Below, one piece after another: positions 1-11,307 of a stretch of 64,000 bases of DNA (position 1 is the stretch's first letter; each line of letters opens with the position of its first letter). Both the position numbers and the translations under genes were made by a program. This DNA comes from Heracleum sosnowskyi (Eukaryota; Streptophyta; Magnoliopsida; Apiales; Apiaceae). Where the stretch lies: positions 116,708,674-116,772,673 of the forward strand of contig CM061243.1 in NCBI GenBank assembly GCA_030848705.1, read 5' to 3'. The notes under the pieces were generated by a model, which worked only from the letters and a program-made list of their open reading frames with translations, was not told where the DNA came from and ran no database searches.

Positions 1-409
1 TGAACTGGCTTACATAATTTGATACTCACAGATAAACAGATGAATAAACCTATATGTATGCCCTATTTCTCATTGCCATAACAAATATCATGTCAGATCA
101 ATGCCCATCAAGGCATGTCTTCCCCATTATTTTTGCTTTGATCTTTGTCAGTACAAAGCTCACTCCAGAGTCTCATATTTCGTCAATCATTTCTAGTTTT
201 TTAAAGAGAGCATTTTAAATTGTGAGGCCTAATTCAATCCCATATCGCAGGATTCATATAAAATTTGAATAAAATTTGAGGGCCTGTGTCCCTCGTAACT
301 TCATTCCTCTACCCAAGCTAATCAGTCATATCACCTCCAGTATCTATTTAAATCCAAATTAAGCACTTTCGAAGTCATTACAGGTGTCACAAGTGCTTTT
401 GAATTGTCC

Positions 410-535
410 AAAGTGATGCTTGCTTCTAACAGTTTATGATTTACAATTTAGCCCCATAAGTGAATAGTATTTGTATCAAAACTCCTCCTAATCTTATACT
501 TCTTTGAACACTAAACCAACGTACGATCTTCATTA
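410..535. repeat. Outer inverted segment, partner of 4785-4910
   Basis: The reverse complement of this stretch reappears almost unchanged at 4785-4910. It is an outward continuation of the palindrome centred at 3126, but the distances from the centre differ because the right side lacks the DNA equivalent to about 540-1585. It has no recognisable coding content. Confidence 0.8.
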
Positions 536-540
536 AAGTT

Positions 541-1239
541 CTTAGTAGCAATGCAAGAATACAAACATTATTAATTATTCTCAAAAGTTCAGGCATTTTA
601 TCACACAAGTTCCCTGCATCACCCAACATTACAATACAGCTCCAACATAAACAATTTCTACAGTAGCTAGATTTAGCAAGTTTCTAAATGGTTTCTGAGA
701 AAAAGAAATGACCCTGTGACCTTCTAAACTTTGTTTGCGAGTGAAGTGTTGGATACTGAGTTAAATAAAAGGAAATATGATGCCAAGAATAAGACATGGA
801 AGAATGAGAGTCTGGAATCTGAGAAACAAACAGCACATTGCGATAAACTGATAGAAAATTGAGTACAAATTAGGGAATTTATAATTTATCAGTACCAAGG
901 CAAAACAGGGAAATCCATAAGAAAGACTAAGATATGTCTATTTTTAATGGAAAATATTTATCGTTTATTAGATAAACATGCATGTATTTGCCAACAAGAT
1001 CATACTATCATAGTATCAGTATTGTTTGCAACAACAAAAAAAAAGATAGTATCAGTATTGTCCTTAGCTCATGATGATAAAATATGGGTCTACAAACTTT
1101 CAGTAAATACCAACGCGTGAATAAACTTGATAGGGGACATGTAGAAAGAGTAGGGTGCGTGAGACAATGACCACACATACTACCTAGAAAATTACCATAT
1201 ACTACTATAAACTTGTTGTATAGTTCAGTGAGGTGTTAC
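541..1239. other. Stretch without a recognised gene, probably intron or flank of the Argonaute fragment
   Basis: This lies on the downstream side of the minus-strand Argonaute exons at 1240-1730 and may contain further decayed introns or exons. I could not match any piece to the PAZ domain that should follow. Short dispersed open frames here show no family resemblance. Confidence 0.4.
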
Positions 1240-1730
1240 CTTAAAGAAATATATAGCAAAAGCATCTTGTTCCCACTGATTCGATTTCACCAGAACATCA
1301 AAGACAGGCCCAGTGGTAAGGATCATTGTCGTAGACACATCTGCATTAAATAATGTGATGACATCAAGGTAGACAATAAGTGGGTTCGACGTATAACTTT
1401 TAAGTACAGAGCTGGACAGAAAAATTCATCAAATCTTTTACCTATATTGAGTGACAAGCTAACATGAGTTGGAGTAAAACTACAGTGGAGATTAAGGAAG
1501 CCAGCATACTCTCCTTCTGCAACATCAGTTAATATTGTCGATTCATCATGGAAGAATGACTGCATCAACATATGGCAACCCCTGCACATTCAACGTTTAT
1601 TCCATTAAGCAAAGTTTAAAGTCTAGACATAATTAGAAGTGGCAAGTTCTGGATACCTATTAGCTACTTCTTGTCTTAATACATGGTGAATTACCCTCAA
1701 ACTGTCATTGCCCTCCATGATTCCGCCCAC
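1240..1730 (-). pseudogene. Argonaute (AGO4-clade) N/linker-1 exons, copy 1
   Basis: Three exons read on the minus strand. The first, 1730-1657, encodes a helix ending in LRQEVANR. The second, 1581-1442, encodes MLMQSFFHDEST through FTPTHVSLSLNI. The third, 1340-1240, encodes VSTTMILTTGPVFDVLV and on to AIYFFK. All are bounded by plausible AG/GT splice sites (for example TGTGCAG before 1581 and GTAAAAG after 1442). Together they match in order the end of the Argonaute N domain and the DUF1785 linker, at intron positions like those of plant AGO4-type genes. Intact proteins of this clade load 24-nt siRNAs for RNA-directed DNA methylation. PAZ does not follow, and the exon before is a MID/PIWI piece, so this is a fragment. 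Family assignment is confident; clade is inferred from resemblance. Confidence 0.75.
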
Positions 1731-1954
1731 CTGCACAAGATGGAAAGTTAAACACAATAGTAGACATTGAACACAACTACGATAGCTAAAGTTAAATTGA
1801 ATTTGGATATGTAACATTGAATTCTTTAAGTTTATATGACTACCACCTGATGTCGAAAAACAACATTACCTTGGAATATTTTTTCAGAAGAACATTCATG
1901 AGGGACTGGTCATAAATGCTTGGTGGAGAAACACAATGAGTGCAACCAGAATAT

Positions 1955-3117
1955 TACATACCATACGTATCAGAATTATTCTCCTCTGATAAGACAAACA
2001 TAATGAACTCGGGCAACCCAGGGAGCTTAACCTTCATTTGCTCAAACACCCTCTTTACTTTTGTGACAGGACCAACTCTCCTGTACTGTTGTTCTTCCTC
2101 AGTAAGTGTAAACGGATGTTTAATAATCTGAAGCAAAAATGGAAAAAGGGAGAGATTTATGTGCACCATTGTTAGAAGTAATAATCTGATTATTACTTGA
2201 CATGCAATTACCAAGCCCAACATAAAGAACAAGGTGCTCCGAAAGCTCAATTTCATGCAAGTAATCAGAGTAGTTTTATTTTATTTAATAATCAAAGGAT
2301 AATTATTGACTTTGACATGGACAAACTTTAAGAAGATACTATTGAAATTGATGATAAGCACCTTTGTCGTCGGATCAGGATAATTGTTCAATACTTGGTT
2401 TAACTGCAATTCGCTCCCCCCATCCCCAGGCAAGAGGATATGCCTAAGTTACACCAAAGAGAAAATCATTATGCCCATTAATGGGAAAATCAGTATGTCC
2501 ACTAATGAGAAAATCATTATGATACCTGAGGACAATGATCTCAGATGGTTTTCGACCATTGGCTGTACTATAGGAATTCAAGAGCAGTTCTCTAGCAAAG
2601 AATAAACCCGATTATTAGAATAAAAATAACCAACCAATTTTTCACGAATTTCCAAGGCTAGATGAGCTGATGTACTTGTGTAATTCCGAACCTGTGCAGT
2701 AACACTGTACCTGGAGTGCGAGCTCTTTATGTTATGATCTCTGAATACTTTTAAACCCCTTTTTATATAATGTGAGCTCTCAAAGTGACTGTCATCATCA
2801 AATTCTTGAGCTGATATCTGACGGTCAAGTACTAAGTACTTTTCTGGCTAGTTGGGTTCCCTTCACCTCATCCAGGAAAAGGTAAATATCAATACTGCGC
2901 ATCTTATTGTGCCTGAAAGAGTTGCAAAGAGACCCAATACTCGGATGCCTCACTATAATGTTCAACTCCGTCTTTTCAGTCACCTGTAACCACAAAGTTA
3001 CAAAAAATACGAAGAAAAATAATACAAAAAGCAGTCAGTATGACGGAAATGAATAAAGAATCAAAAATGTTATATATCTAAGTACATAAAAAACACAGAG
3101 GTTAGAAAGCTACTCCT
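1955..3117. repeat. Left arm of the near-perfect palindrome
   Basis: Position x in this arm pairs with 6252-x in the right arm (3135-4297). A 17-nt spacer (3118-3134) separates them. Only a few mismatches are visible, for example one base in the PIWI exon and one in the MID-side open frame. Outside the core, homology continues to about 408 and 4910 but with deletions; the left arm lacks about 130 bp present at roughly 4306-4437. The arm contains Argonaute PIWI and MID exons. Confidence 0.95.
1963..2592 (-). pseudogene. Argonaute PIWI and MID exons, left-arm copy
   Basis: Read on the minus strand. 2592-2526 encodes a PIWI piece ending GRKPSEIIVLR. After an intron, 2430-2362 encodes GDGGSELQLNQVLN, the PIWI stretch that follows it in Argonautes. 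Then 2128-1963 encodes a MID exon (PFTLTEEEQQYRRVGP, then FVLSEENNSDTYG). PIWI pieces therefore precede MID, the reverse of the normal N-PAZ-MID-PIWI order. No long frame joins the exons. The catalytic PIWI acidic residues cannot all be located. It mirrors the right-arm copy and pairs with it base for base. Confidence 0.75.
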
Positions 3118-3134
3118 TCATTTACAAAGTTATT

Positions 3135-4297
3135 AGGAGTAGCTTTCTAACCTCTGTGTTTTTTATGTACTTAGATATATAACATTTTTGATTCTTTATT
3201 CATTTCCGTCATACTGACTGCTTTCTGTATCATTTTTCTTCGTATTTTTTGTAACTTTGTGGTTACAGGTGACTGAAAAGACGGAGTTGAACATTATAGT
3301 GAGGCATCCGAGTATTGGGTCTCTTTGCAACTCTTTCAGGCACAATAAGATGCGCAGTATTGATATTTACCTTTTCCTGGATGAGGTGAAGGGAACCCAA
3401 CTAGCCAGAAAAGTACTTAGTACTTGACCGTCAGATATCAGCTCAAGAATTTGATGATGACAGTCACTTTGAGAGCTCACATTATATAAAAAGGGGTTTA
3501 AAAGTATTCAGAGATCATAACATAAAGAGCTCGCACTCCAGGTACAGTGTTACTGCACAGGTTCGGAATTACACAAGTACATCAGCTCATCTAGCCTTGG
3601 AAATTCGTGAAAAATTGGTTGGTTATTTTTATTCTAATAATCGGGTTTATTCTTTGCTAGAGAACTGCTCTTGAATTCCTATGGTACAGCCAATGGTCGA
3701 AAACCATCTGAGATCATTGTCCTCAGGTATCATAATGATTTTCTCATTAGTGGACATACTGATTTTCCCATTAATGGGCATAATGATTTTCTCTTTGGTG
3801 TAACTTAGGCATATCCTCTTGCCTGGGGATGGGGGGAGCGAATTGCAGTTAAACCAAGTATTGAACAATTATCCTGATCCGACGACAAAGGTGCTTATCA
3901 TCAATTTCAATAGTATCTTCTTAAAGTTTGTCCATGTCAAAGTCAATAATTATCCTTTGATTATTAAATAAAATAAAACTACTCTGATTACTTGCATGAA
4001 ATTGAGCTTTTGGAGCACCTTGTTCTTTATGTTGGGCTTGGTAATTGCATGTCAAGTAATAATCAGATTATTACTTCTAACAATGGTGCACATAAATCTC
4101 TCCCTTTTCCATTTTTGCTTCAGATTACTGAACATCCGTTTACACTTACTGAGGAAGAACAACAGTACAGGAGAGTTGGTCCTCTCACAAAAGTAAAGAG
4201 GGTGTTTGAACAAATCAAGGTTAAGCTCCCTGGGTTGCCCGAGTTCATTATGTTTGTCTTACCAGAGGAGAATAATTCTGATACGTATGGTATGTAA
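3135..4297. repeat. Right arm of the near-perfect palindrome
   Basis: This is the reverse complement of 1955-3117 about the centre at 3126. The segment 3260-3420 also reads as an open stretch (TELNIIVRHPSIG and following) that I could not assign to a family; its mirror lies in the left arm. Confidence 0.95.
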
Positions 4298-4734
4298 TCT
4301 GTTTCAACTTTTCACTGCTGTTCTAAATATTTTCCTGGTAATGTGATGTTTTATTATTATTTTTATTTTTATTATTATTTTGATTTAATGTGCTGAAGGG
4401 GCACGGAAGAAGAAAAGTTCAAGTGATTATAGAATTGGCACTCATTGTGTTTCTCCATCAAGAATTGATGACCAGTCCCTAATGAATGTTCTTCTGAAAA
4501 AATATTCCAAGGTAATATTGTTTTTCGACATCAGGTGGTAGTCATATAAACTTAAAGAATTCAATGTTACATATCCAAATTCAATTTAACTTTAGCTATC
4601 GTAGTTGTGTTCAATGTCTACTATTGTATTTAACTTTCCATCTTGTGCAGGTGGGCGGAATCATGGAGGGCCAGTTTGAGGGTAATTCACCATGTATTAA
4701 GACAAGAAGCAGCTAATAGGTATCCCGAACTTGC
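3660..4734 (+). pseudogene. Argonaute PIWI-MID-PIWI-N chimeric fragment, right-arm copy
   Basis: Exons in order: 3660-3726 (PIWI, ends KPSEIIVLR), 3822-3890 (PIWI, SELQLNQVLN), 4124-4289 (MID, TLTEEEQQYRRVGP to NNSDTYG), 4399-4511 (MID/PIWI boundary, GTHCVSPSRIDDQSLMNVLL) and 4651-4734 (VGGIMEG joined to the N-domain helix LRQEAANR). Splice signals are good: TTGCTTCAG before 4124, G|GTATGT after 4289, CCAAG|GTAATA after 4511 and TGTGCAG before 4651. A 5-nt deletion in the last exon, compared with the minus-strand copies, shifts the frame into a stop. The domain order is scrambled, so no working Argonaute can be made. Homology is clear; expression is unknown. Confidence 0.75.
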
Positions 4735-4784
4735 CACTTCTAATTATGTCTAGACTTTTAAAGTTTGCTTAATGGAATAAACGT

Positions 4785-4910
4785 TGAAGATTGTACGTTG
4801 GTTTAGTGTTCAAAGAAGTATAAGATTAGGAGGAGTTTTGGTACAAATACTATTTACTTGTGGAGCTAAATTGTAAATCATAAACTGTTAGAAGCAAGCA
4901 TCACTTTGGA
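4785..4910. repeat. Outer inverted segment, partner of 410-535
   Basis: This is the reverse complement of 410-535. It ends abruptly at about 4910, where a third, minus-strand copy of the Argonaute fragment begins. The junction is a clean breakpoint of the rearrangement. Confidence 0.8.
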
Positions 4911-4917
4911 GTTTTAC

Positions 4918-5625
4918 CTATATTGAGTGACAAGCTAACATGAGTTGGAGTAAAACTACAGTGGATATTAAGGCAGCCAGCATACTCTCCTTCTCCTCCA
5001 ACATCAGTTAATATTGTCGATTCATCATGGAATAATGACTGCCTCAACATTTGGCAACCCCTGCACATTCAACGTTTATTCCATTAAGCAAAGTTTAAAA
5101 GTCTAGACATAATTAGAAGTGGAAAGTTCGGGATACCTATTAGCTGCTTCTTGTCTTAATACATGGTGAATTACCCTCAAACTGTCATTGCCCTCCATGA
5201 TTCCGCCCACCTGCACAAGATGGAAAGTTAAACACAATAGTGAACATTGAACACAACTACGATAGCTAAAGTTAAATTGAATTTGGATATGTAACATTGA
5301 ATTCTTTAAGTTTATATGACTACCACCTGATGTCGAAAAACAACATTACCTTGGAATATTTTTTCAGAAGAACATTCATTAGGGACTGGTCATCAATGCT
5401 TGCTTGATGGAGAAACACAATGAGTGCCAATTCTATAATCACTTGAACTTTTCTTCTTCCGTGCCCCTTCAGCACATTAAATCAAAATAATAATAAATAA
5501 TAAAACATCACATTACTAGAAAAATATTTGGAACAGCAGTGAAAAGTTGAAACAGATTACATACCATACGTATCAGAATTATTCTCCTCTGGTAAGACAA
5601 ACATAATGAACTTGGGCAACCTTCA
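4918..5625 (-). pseudogene. Argonaute fragment, third copy (MID end, PIWI start, N/linker-1)
   Basis: On the minus strand: a truncated MID exon at about 5620-5562, the MID/PIWI-boundary exon about 5466-5350, the N-domain exon 5210-5137 (MEGNDSLRVIHHVLRQEAAN) and the linker-1 exon 5060-4918 (RQSLFHDEST, then TDVGGEGEYAG). It repeats 1437-1990 in direct orientation and keeps the roughly 130 bp that the left arm lost. Its linker-1 exon is closer to the usual Argonaute form than that of copy 1. The exon order MID, PIWI start, N, linker-1 is impossible for a functional gene and suggests a tandem fusion of two gene parts before the duplications. The MID exon is cut at about 5625, where unrelated exon-like sequence starts. 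Confidence 0.7.
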
Positions 5626-5639
5626 GCTTCTTTAACTCC

Positions 5640-6012
5640 TGAATATTCATCTTCAGCAAACCTTTGAATTTCTCTGAGAATCTCATCAACCTCTGCAGCC
5701 AGTTAATTTCACTATTTTATTTCAGTGGAACTTTAAGATATTACTATAACTCATCTTCATTCTGATGTTTATAAAGCAATTCGGAAAACTTATGAAAGGG
5801 CACTTTATGAGCTCCAGTCAGTTATCAGCCAGTAACAAGTTAACTAATGGGATATAGTAATCAAATATCAGGTGGGAAATATATAACAATGCTATGATAG
5901 TTGGTGGCTTACCCTCAACATTTTCTGCAAGCCATTTGGAATTTTCAAGACTGATGTAACTATCCAACCTCGTAGAGTATGAATTTGATGCCAATCCCTC
6001 CATTTCACCTGC
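5640..6012 (-). pseudogene. Exon-like pieces, one resembling a NAB (KIP1/NET) actin-binding domain
   Basis: On the minus strand, 6010-5912 follows a TTATTGTTGCAG acceptor and precedes a GGTAAG donor. It encodes TRLDSYISLENSKWLAENV, which resembles the start of the plant NAB domain of NETWORKED/kinase-interacting proteins (an aspartate-serine-histidine stretch followed by asparagine-serine-lysine-tryptophan). The tryptophan cluster normally before it is missing. Further down, about 5700-5640 encodes AEVDEILREIQRFAEDEY, which I do not recognise and which runs directly into the Argonaute MID fragment. The assignment rests on about 20 residues and is tentative. It could be a decayed gene captured in the same rearrangement. 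Confidence 0.35.
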
Positions 6013-7680
6013 AACAATAATCAAATATATAAACTTAATACCAGTTAGCAGTGCAAAATAGTGCATTTCAGATAATTTTGTTGAAGGAGTTTGCAACTTC
6101 ATATGATAAACAATTCTTTAAACCCTAAACACTGTTTCACTCACAGAACTTAAAAGCATACTAGCAACAAGGCAACATACCATGAACCACAGGAATCCAC
6201 GATATATAAGTCGTGTCTTTCACTATACTTGTATGTATTTTTGTACGATTGGAGTTTCGAGAAGTATCATACAAATAAAAAGTTCAGAGTTAAGTCAAAG
6301 AGAACATTCTTTACAGAGGTCTATTTAAAATGATACCCAATTACAACTCAAATTTTTTCAAGGAATAATGGTTTCTGGCATGAGTTTTATACGAACTAGG
6401 TGGGAATCAAATCAAGCAAAAGTACTGCACCAAAAGAAGGAGAAGCATTTCTACTTTACTGCACAACAACCTGACTACAAATTCAGATAAACATATCTAT
6501 AAATTAGGCAGTAGAACTTTCACGACTCGAAGATGTAGCATACCTCCAGTGAATCAAGTACAAATATACTCCGAATCCAAAAGGCTCAAAAATTGAGTAG
6601 CACAAAAAGCCTTAAACGAGCTCTAATCCAGTGATCAATAACGAAATTCAGTGACAAGAAATCAACATTTGGTATCAGATCTGTCAATTTGTCCTTAACT
6701 CGTGCAGCAAACCAAGCAAGACAGTATAGATACCAAAACTAATTCATAACAGTCAGGTTCAAGTACAAGATGTTTACACTAATTTTCCTTATTCTCGACT
6801 GTCATTAGTTTCGATTATCATCATTTAAGTATCATCACAAAAAAAAACAGAGCACGAATCCTCTCATACACTCATCCAAAGCGGATCCAAACTTAAAAAA
6901 ACAGCATACAAGACAATTAATCATACATAAAATAAAGTTACATATAATTTATACTCCAGAGCCTGATGTACTCTATGCTCAAATAAAATTTATGCTCACA
7001 GCCAAAATATAAATCATACATAAATCGCACAGCATAAATCAAACAATAAATCATTTAACTATTCTCAGTGATAAGAAATCAACATTTGGTACCAGATCTG
7101 TCAATTTGTCACTAACTCGTACAACAAAACAAGCAAGACACTACATATTATCACCAAAAAAAATAAAAGAAAAAGAAAAACAGAACACGAACTCGAACTC
7201 GAACTCTCGCATACTTTTATCCGAAGCTGATGCAAAGTTTAAAAAGAAACGGTATACAAGACAATAAATCATACACATAGATTTACACTCCATATAAACT
7301 GAAAACATAAAGCTTAGTAACTACCTATCATCGGAAGAGATGGAGGAGGTTAAATGAATCTATTGTGTGTATATAAACTTGAGGGAGCTCTGCAATCCAG
7401 TTTGTTTTGCCTTGCTTTCCAGAAACAAGCACTAATTCTCAGTAAAAAAACACGTAAATACGTACTTTTTTCAAAAAATTAGTACCTATTTCTGGCAAAG
7501 AAGGGGAAAACAGAAGCAGGGAAAGAAAAAAAGTGTTTAATGGTGTCTTTTGGACTGAAAGATTACCAGAAAAGGTAAGGGATGCATTTAAGCTTCTGTT
7601 TGGACTATAGGCTTCTGCACCTAGGGAATCATGAAAAATGAGGCTTGCTTGCTTGTCCATATCCCAATAACGCGGCTAAT
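6013..7680. other. Intergenic stretch with an internal duplication
   Basis: No gene is recognised. The segment around 6645-6930 (AAGAAATCAACATTTGGTA and following) recurs diverged at about 7064-7280 in the same orientation. A weak minus-strand open frame at 7439-7660 has no recognisable features and is not called. Confidence 0.6.
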
Positions 7681-9030
7681 CTTTTGATTTCGCTTAAAAT
7701 AGGCAAATAACGTAAATTTTGTACCTTCTTAATTTTGTAAATTATGCCAATAATTTTCTTTCCTTTTTATCCATACATAAGAAATTTTTTATCCATTTTT
7801 TGTTTTAAAAAAGGGTCGTGTTAACAACAGCCCTAAGGGCTATGTTTAAGTATTATATTATATACTAGCTTTTTAACGGTACGTTTAATAAGTTATTTTA
7901 TTTTAATATTTTTATAATTTTATTTATTTATTAATATCTTTGTGTATTTTCATAAAAATATAAATTTATTAAGTTAATAATATGTTTTTTCATATGTATA
8001 TATTATTTCGGTTTATGTTGTACTTCTTTAAATGATAAAAATTATGAATTTTTTATATATACAAATTTACTAAAAGAATGATTATTTATATGTTTATTCA
8101 TTGTTTTTATAAATTCAATTTTAATAAATTTTAGTGCAAATATTTAAAATATTAAAATTAAACTACTTCTATTATTATTTACTTTTATAAAAATATTATT
8201 TTTTCTCTAAAGTAGAGCATTATTAATAACTCTTATTGTGTAATTGTTTATAGTAGATTGTTTATAGTAGAGAGTTTTTAGCTATGTAGGACCCGTTTTA
8301 TAGTAGAGAGTTTTTAGCTATGTAGGACCCGCTAACGACCAAACCAAACCATACCATTTTAATAAATTTTAGTGCAAATATTTAAAATATTAAAATTAAA
8401 CTACTTCTATTATTATTTACTTTTATAAAAATATTATTTTTTCTCTAAAGTAGAGCATTATTAATAACTCTTATTGTGTAATTGTTTATAGTAGATTGTT
8501 TATAGTAGAGAGTTTTTAGCTATGTAGGACCCGTTTTATAGTAGATAGTTTTTAGCTATGTAGGACCCGCTGACGACCAAACCAAACCATACCATTTAAG
8601 TGCTTTACACTAATTATATATAAAGATATAATATCTATATTGTCATTAATACACTTACGTATATTTCTATAACTACATTTATATTTTGATTCATTTCTAT
8701 AAATATAACTTGATTTCATTGAAAAAGATAATATAATTCAATGCTTGAACATAGCTCTAATAACAAGTAGATTCAACTAAATTAGGTCAAAGATTCAACT
8801 AAATTAGGTCAAAGATGAACATAAATAAATTCAGAATATGTCAAATAATTTTAGGATCTTGGGAGTAGGGTTATAAATTTATCCGGACTATCGTTTATAT
8901 TTCAATCAAAAATATGATACATGTTTCATATCCGTTTTAGAAAAATCACAAATATCTGTTAATATCTTTATTAGTTTAAATTTTCGCAAAATGAGATATA
9001 TTCATCCTCGTAAAGCAAATATTCATCATA
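7681..9030. other. AT-rich intergenic DNA
   Basis: No gene is seen. Parts of it (7690-7760 and 8760-8880) recur diverged at 11570-11650 and 11740-11955. It contains the 238-bp tandem duplication described separately and ends at the Helitron insertion point. Confidence 0.6.
8118..8593. repeat. 238-bp tandem duplication
   Basis: Two head-to-tail copies, 8118-8355 and 8356-8593, are nearly identical. Inside each copy a unit of about 36 bp (TTTATAGTAGAGAGTTTTTA and following) is itself repeated twice. This is a recent local duplication. Confidence 0.95.
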
Positions 9031-10485
9031 TCTATACTATATTATTAAAGCCGAAACATTGAAAGTTTTGGTTTTCGGTTAATGGTCGGTTTTTGGTTTT
9101 CGGTACTTTTTCTAATTAATAAATTAATAATATAATCAAAATTCGGGAAAATTTTATTCTACATTAATATTTCACTATATTTTACTACATAAAAATCAAA
9201 TAATATTGAAATATAATCAAAAAAATGGAAATGTGGGATCTAATTTGTTTAAATTTAGGATACACTGCTACAAATATACTTCTTTCTTTTTAGGATAACG
9301 AAAGCTACTACAAATCAAATCTTTAATGGAATTGTATTATTGTCAAGTTACCAACATAGTAACTAGATGATTGGCTTTTATAATTAAAATATTTTTTTTC
9401 TAACAAAATCTACTCCTTTTTTAAAAATATCATTACAGTTATCTTTAAATTAAAACATTTTACCTTTTATATTTGTTATTACTAAAATCTATGTTTTCCA
9501 AAAATATGAGGTGCAATCCTTACTTATTTATTTTAAAACCTATTTTAATACTCTATTTAATATATAATAATATAATATAAAAATAGTAACTAACTGATTG
9601 TCTTTTATAATTAAAAAAAATCTAACAAAATCTACTCCTTTTCCAAAAATATCACGACAATTACCTTTAAATTAAAACATAATATCTTTTATATTTGTTA
9701 TCACTAAAATCTCTATTTTCCAAAAATATGAGGTGCAATCCTTACTTATTTATTTTAAAATTTATTTTAATACTCTATTTAATAAATAATAAAATAATAT
9801 AAAAATATTAACTACCTGATTGCATTTTATAATTAAAACATTTTTTTCTAACAAAATCTAATTCTTTTTCAAAAATATCACGGGCAATTACCTTTTAAAT
9901 TAAAATATATTACCTTTTATATTTGTTATCATTAAAATCTCTCTTTTCCAAAAATATCAAGTGCAACTTATATATTTTAAAACCTATTTTAATACTTTTA
10001 ATTATTTAAAAAAACTTACCTATTTTAACAAGTGAACGTATTTTTTTAACACATAAAATTAATATAATTAAAACACATCTAAAAATATTATGTGCAGTTA
10101 CTTTTTTTAATTAAAACATGTTAACTTTTCTATTTGTCCTTATTAAAAAAACCTACTTATTTTAACATGTCAACATATTTTTTTAATAAATACAATTAAT
10201 ATAATTAAAACACTTCTAAAAATATCACGGTCAATTACTTTTTTTAATTAAAACATGTTAGATTTTTTTATATTATAATAAAATAATATTAATAATACCT
10301 CATTTATCTTCCTCAGCCTCATTTGTATTTTTTTTATATTTTTTTATGTTCCAATGAATATTTAAGTTTCCCATTTTATAATTTATCATATTAGTTTTTA
10401 CTTTTATTTTTAATATTTTCCGTTCACATTAAATTTTTTAGTTTATTATTTTTAAGGCCCGTGCCTTGCACGGGTTATAGGCTAG
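9031..10485 (+). mobile_element. Non-autonomous Helitron, 1455 bp
   Basis: The element starts with TCTATACTATATTATTAAAG and ends in CTAG (10482-10485). Seven bases before the CTAG is a perfect hairpin: CCCGTGC (10458-10464), loop CTT, GCACGGG (10468-10474). It lies between A (9030) and T (10486), the host dinucleotide used by Helitrons, and makes no target duplication. There is no Rep/helicase frame, so it depends on an autonomous relative for rolling-circle transposition. The interior is AT-rich and built of about three diverged tandem units of roughly 225 bp starting near 9358, 9587 and 9809. Confidence 0.85.
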
Positions 10486-10824
10486 TATACTTAATACATC
10501 GTATATTTAGACTTTTAATTTATGATTATTATGTTTTTAATAATATTTCTATTTTAGAATAAATTATCATTTATTTATTTTAAATGAAAATATGATACTA
10601 GCTCATATTTGAATCATATTCGACGGATCACAAACTACCGGTTTAGAAAAAATAAAATATGATATTGTCTCATATTTGGTTTGGATCCGAAATCTAATAC
10701 CCGGATCCGTTTGTATCCAAATAAAATTATTATGGACCCAAATTTGAATATTATAAAAATAAAAATAATCTGAGACTTGAGCAAATGTGTGTCTGATTCT
10801 GCATATATCATTTTACACCCGAAC
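10486..10824. other. AT-rich intergenic DNA
   Basis: Continues the host sequence interrupted by the Helitron. I see no gene, repeat or structured element in it. Confidence 0.6.
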
Positions 10825-10827
10825 TTA

Positions 10828-11304
10828 GGGGGTGTATTCAATTTAGATTTTAATGGATTGATAAAAATCTGTAGATTTTAACAAATTGTTGTTGATTTTA
10901 ATTTTACGTAGATTTTTGCAGAGTTTGTGTAAAATCTCGTAGAGTCTTGCTATTTAAAGTGTAGTTTCCGACAAATCCTTCAAAATCTCAAGGATTTTAA
11001 CAAGATTTCAAGACATGCAAAATACACTAGCAAATTCTTGAAAATCCACAAATTTATCAAATTAAAAAAAGTCCATTGACTTTTGAATACCACAAGATTT
11101 TAATGTATTCTTTAAAATCCATATTGAATACTACTAGATTTTAAAGAACTTTTTAAAATCTAAATTGAATACACCTAGATTTTAAAAGACTTTTTGAAAT
11201 CTTTATTGAATGCCACAAAATTTTAAAACATTTTTTAAAATCTAGAATGAATACACCAAGATTACAAAAATTCATAAAAATCTTTTAAAATCTCAATTGA
11301 ATAC
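10828..11304. mobile_element. MITE, PIF/Harbinger-like
   Basis: About 477 bp between TTA trinucleotides (10825-10827 and 11305-11307), the target size and sequence of Harbinger-type elements. The left end reads GGGGGTGTATTCAATTTAGA. The reverse complement of the right end reads GTATTCAATTGAGATTTTAA, so the terminal repeats match except for the outermost G-rich bases. The right half (11050-11300) is a run of about 50-bp units around TTGAATAC and AGATTTTAAA. It has no coding capacity. Confidence 0.65.
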
Positions 11305-11307
11305 TTA

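Noticed and set aside
3260..3420. Open stretch TELNIIVRHPSIG and following as an Argonaute PAZ exon
   Set aside because: It does not fit PAZ or any other Argonaute domain that I can recognise, so it is left unassigned.
7439..7660. A 73-codon minus-strand open frame near the AT-rich border
   Set aside because: No homology, no splice or promoter context, composition as in surrounding DNA.
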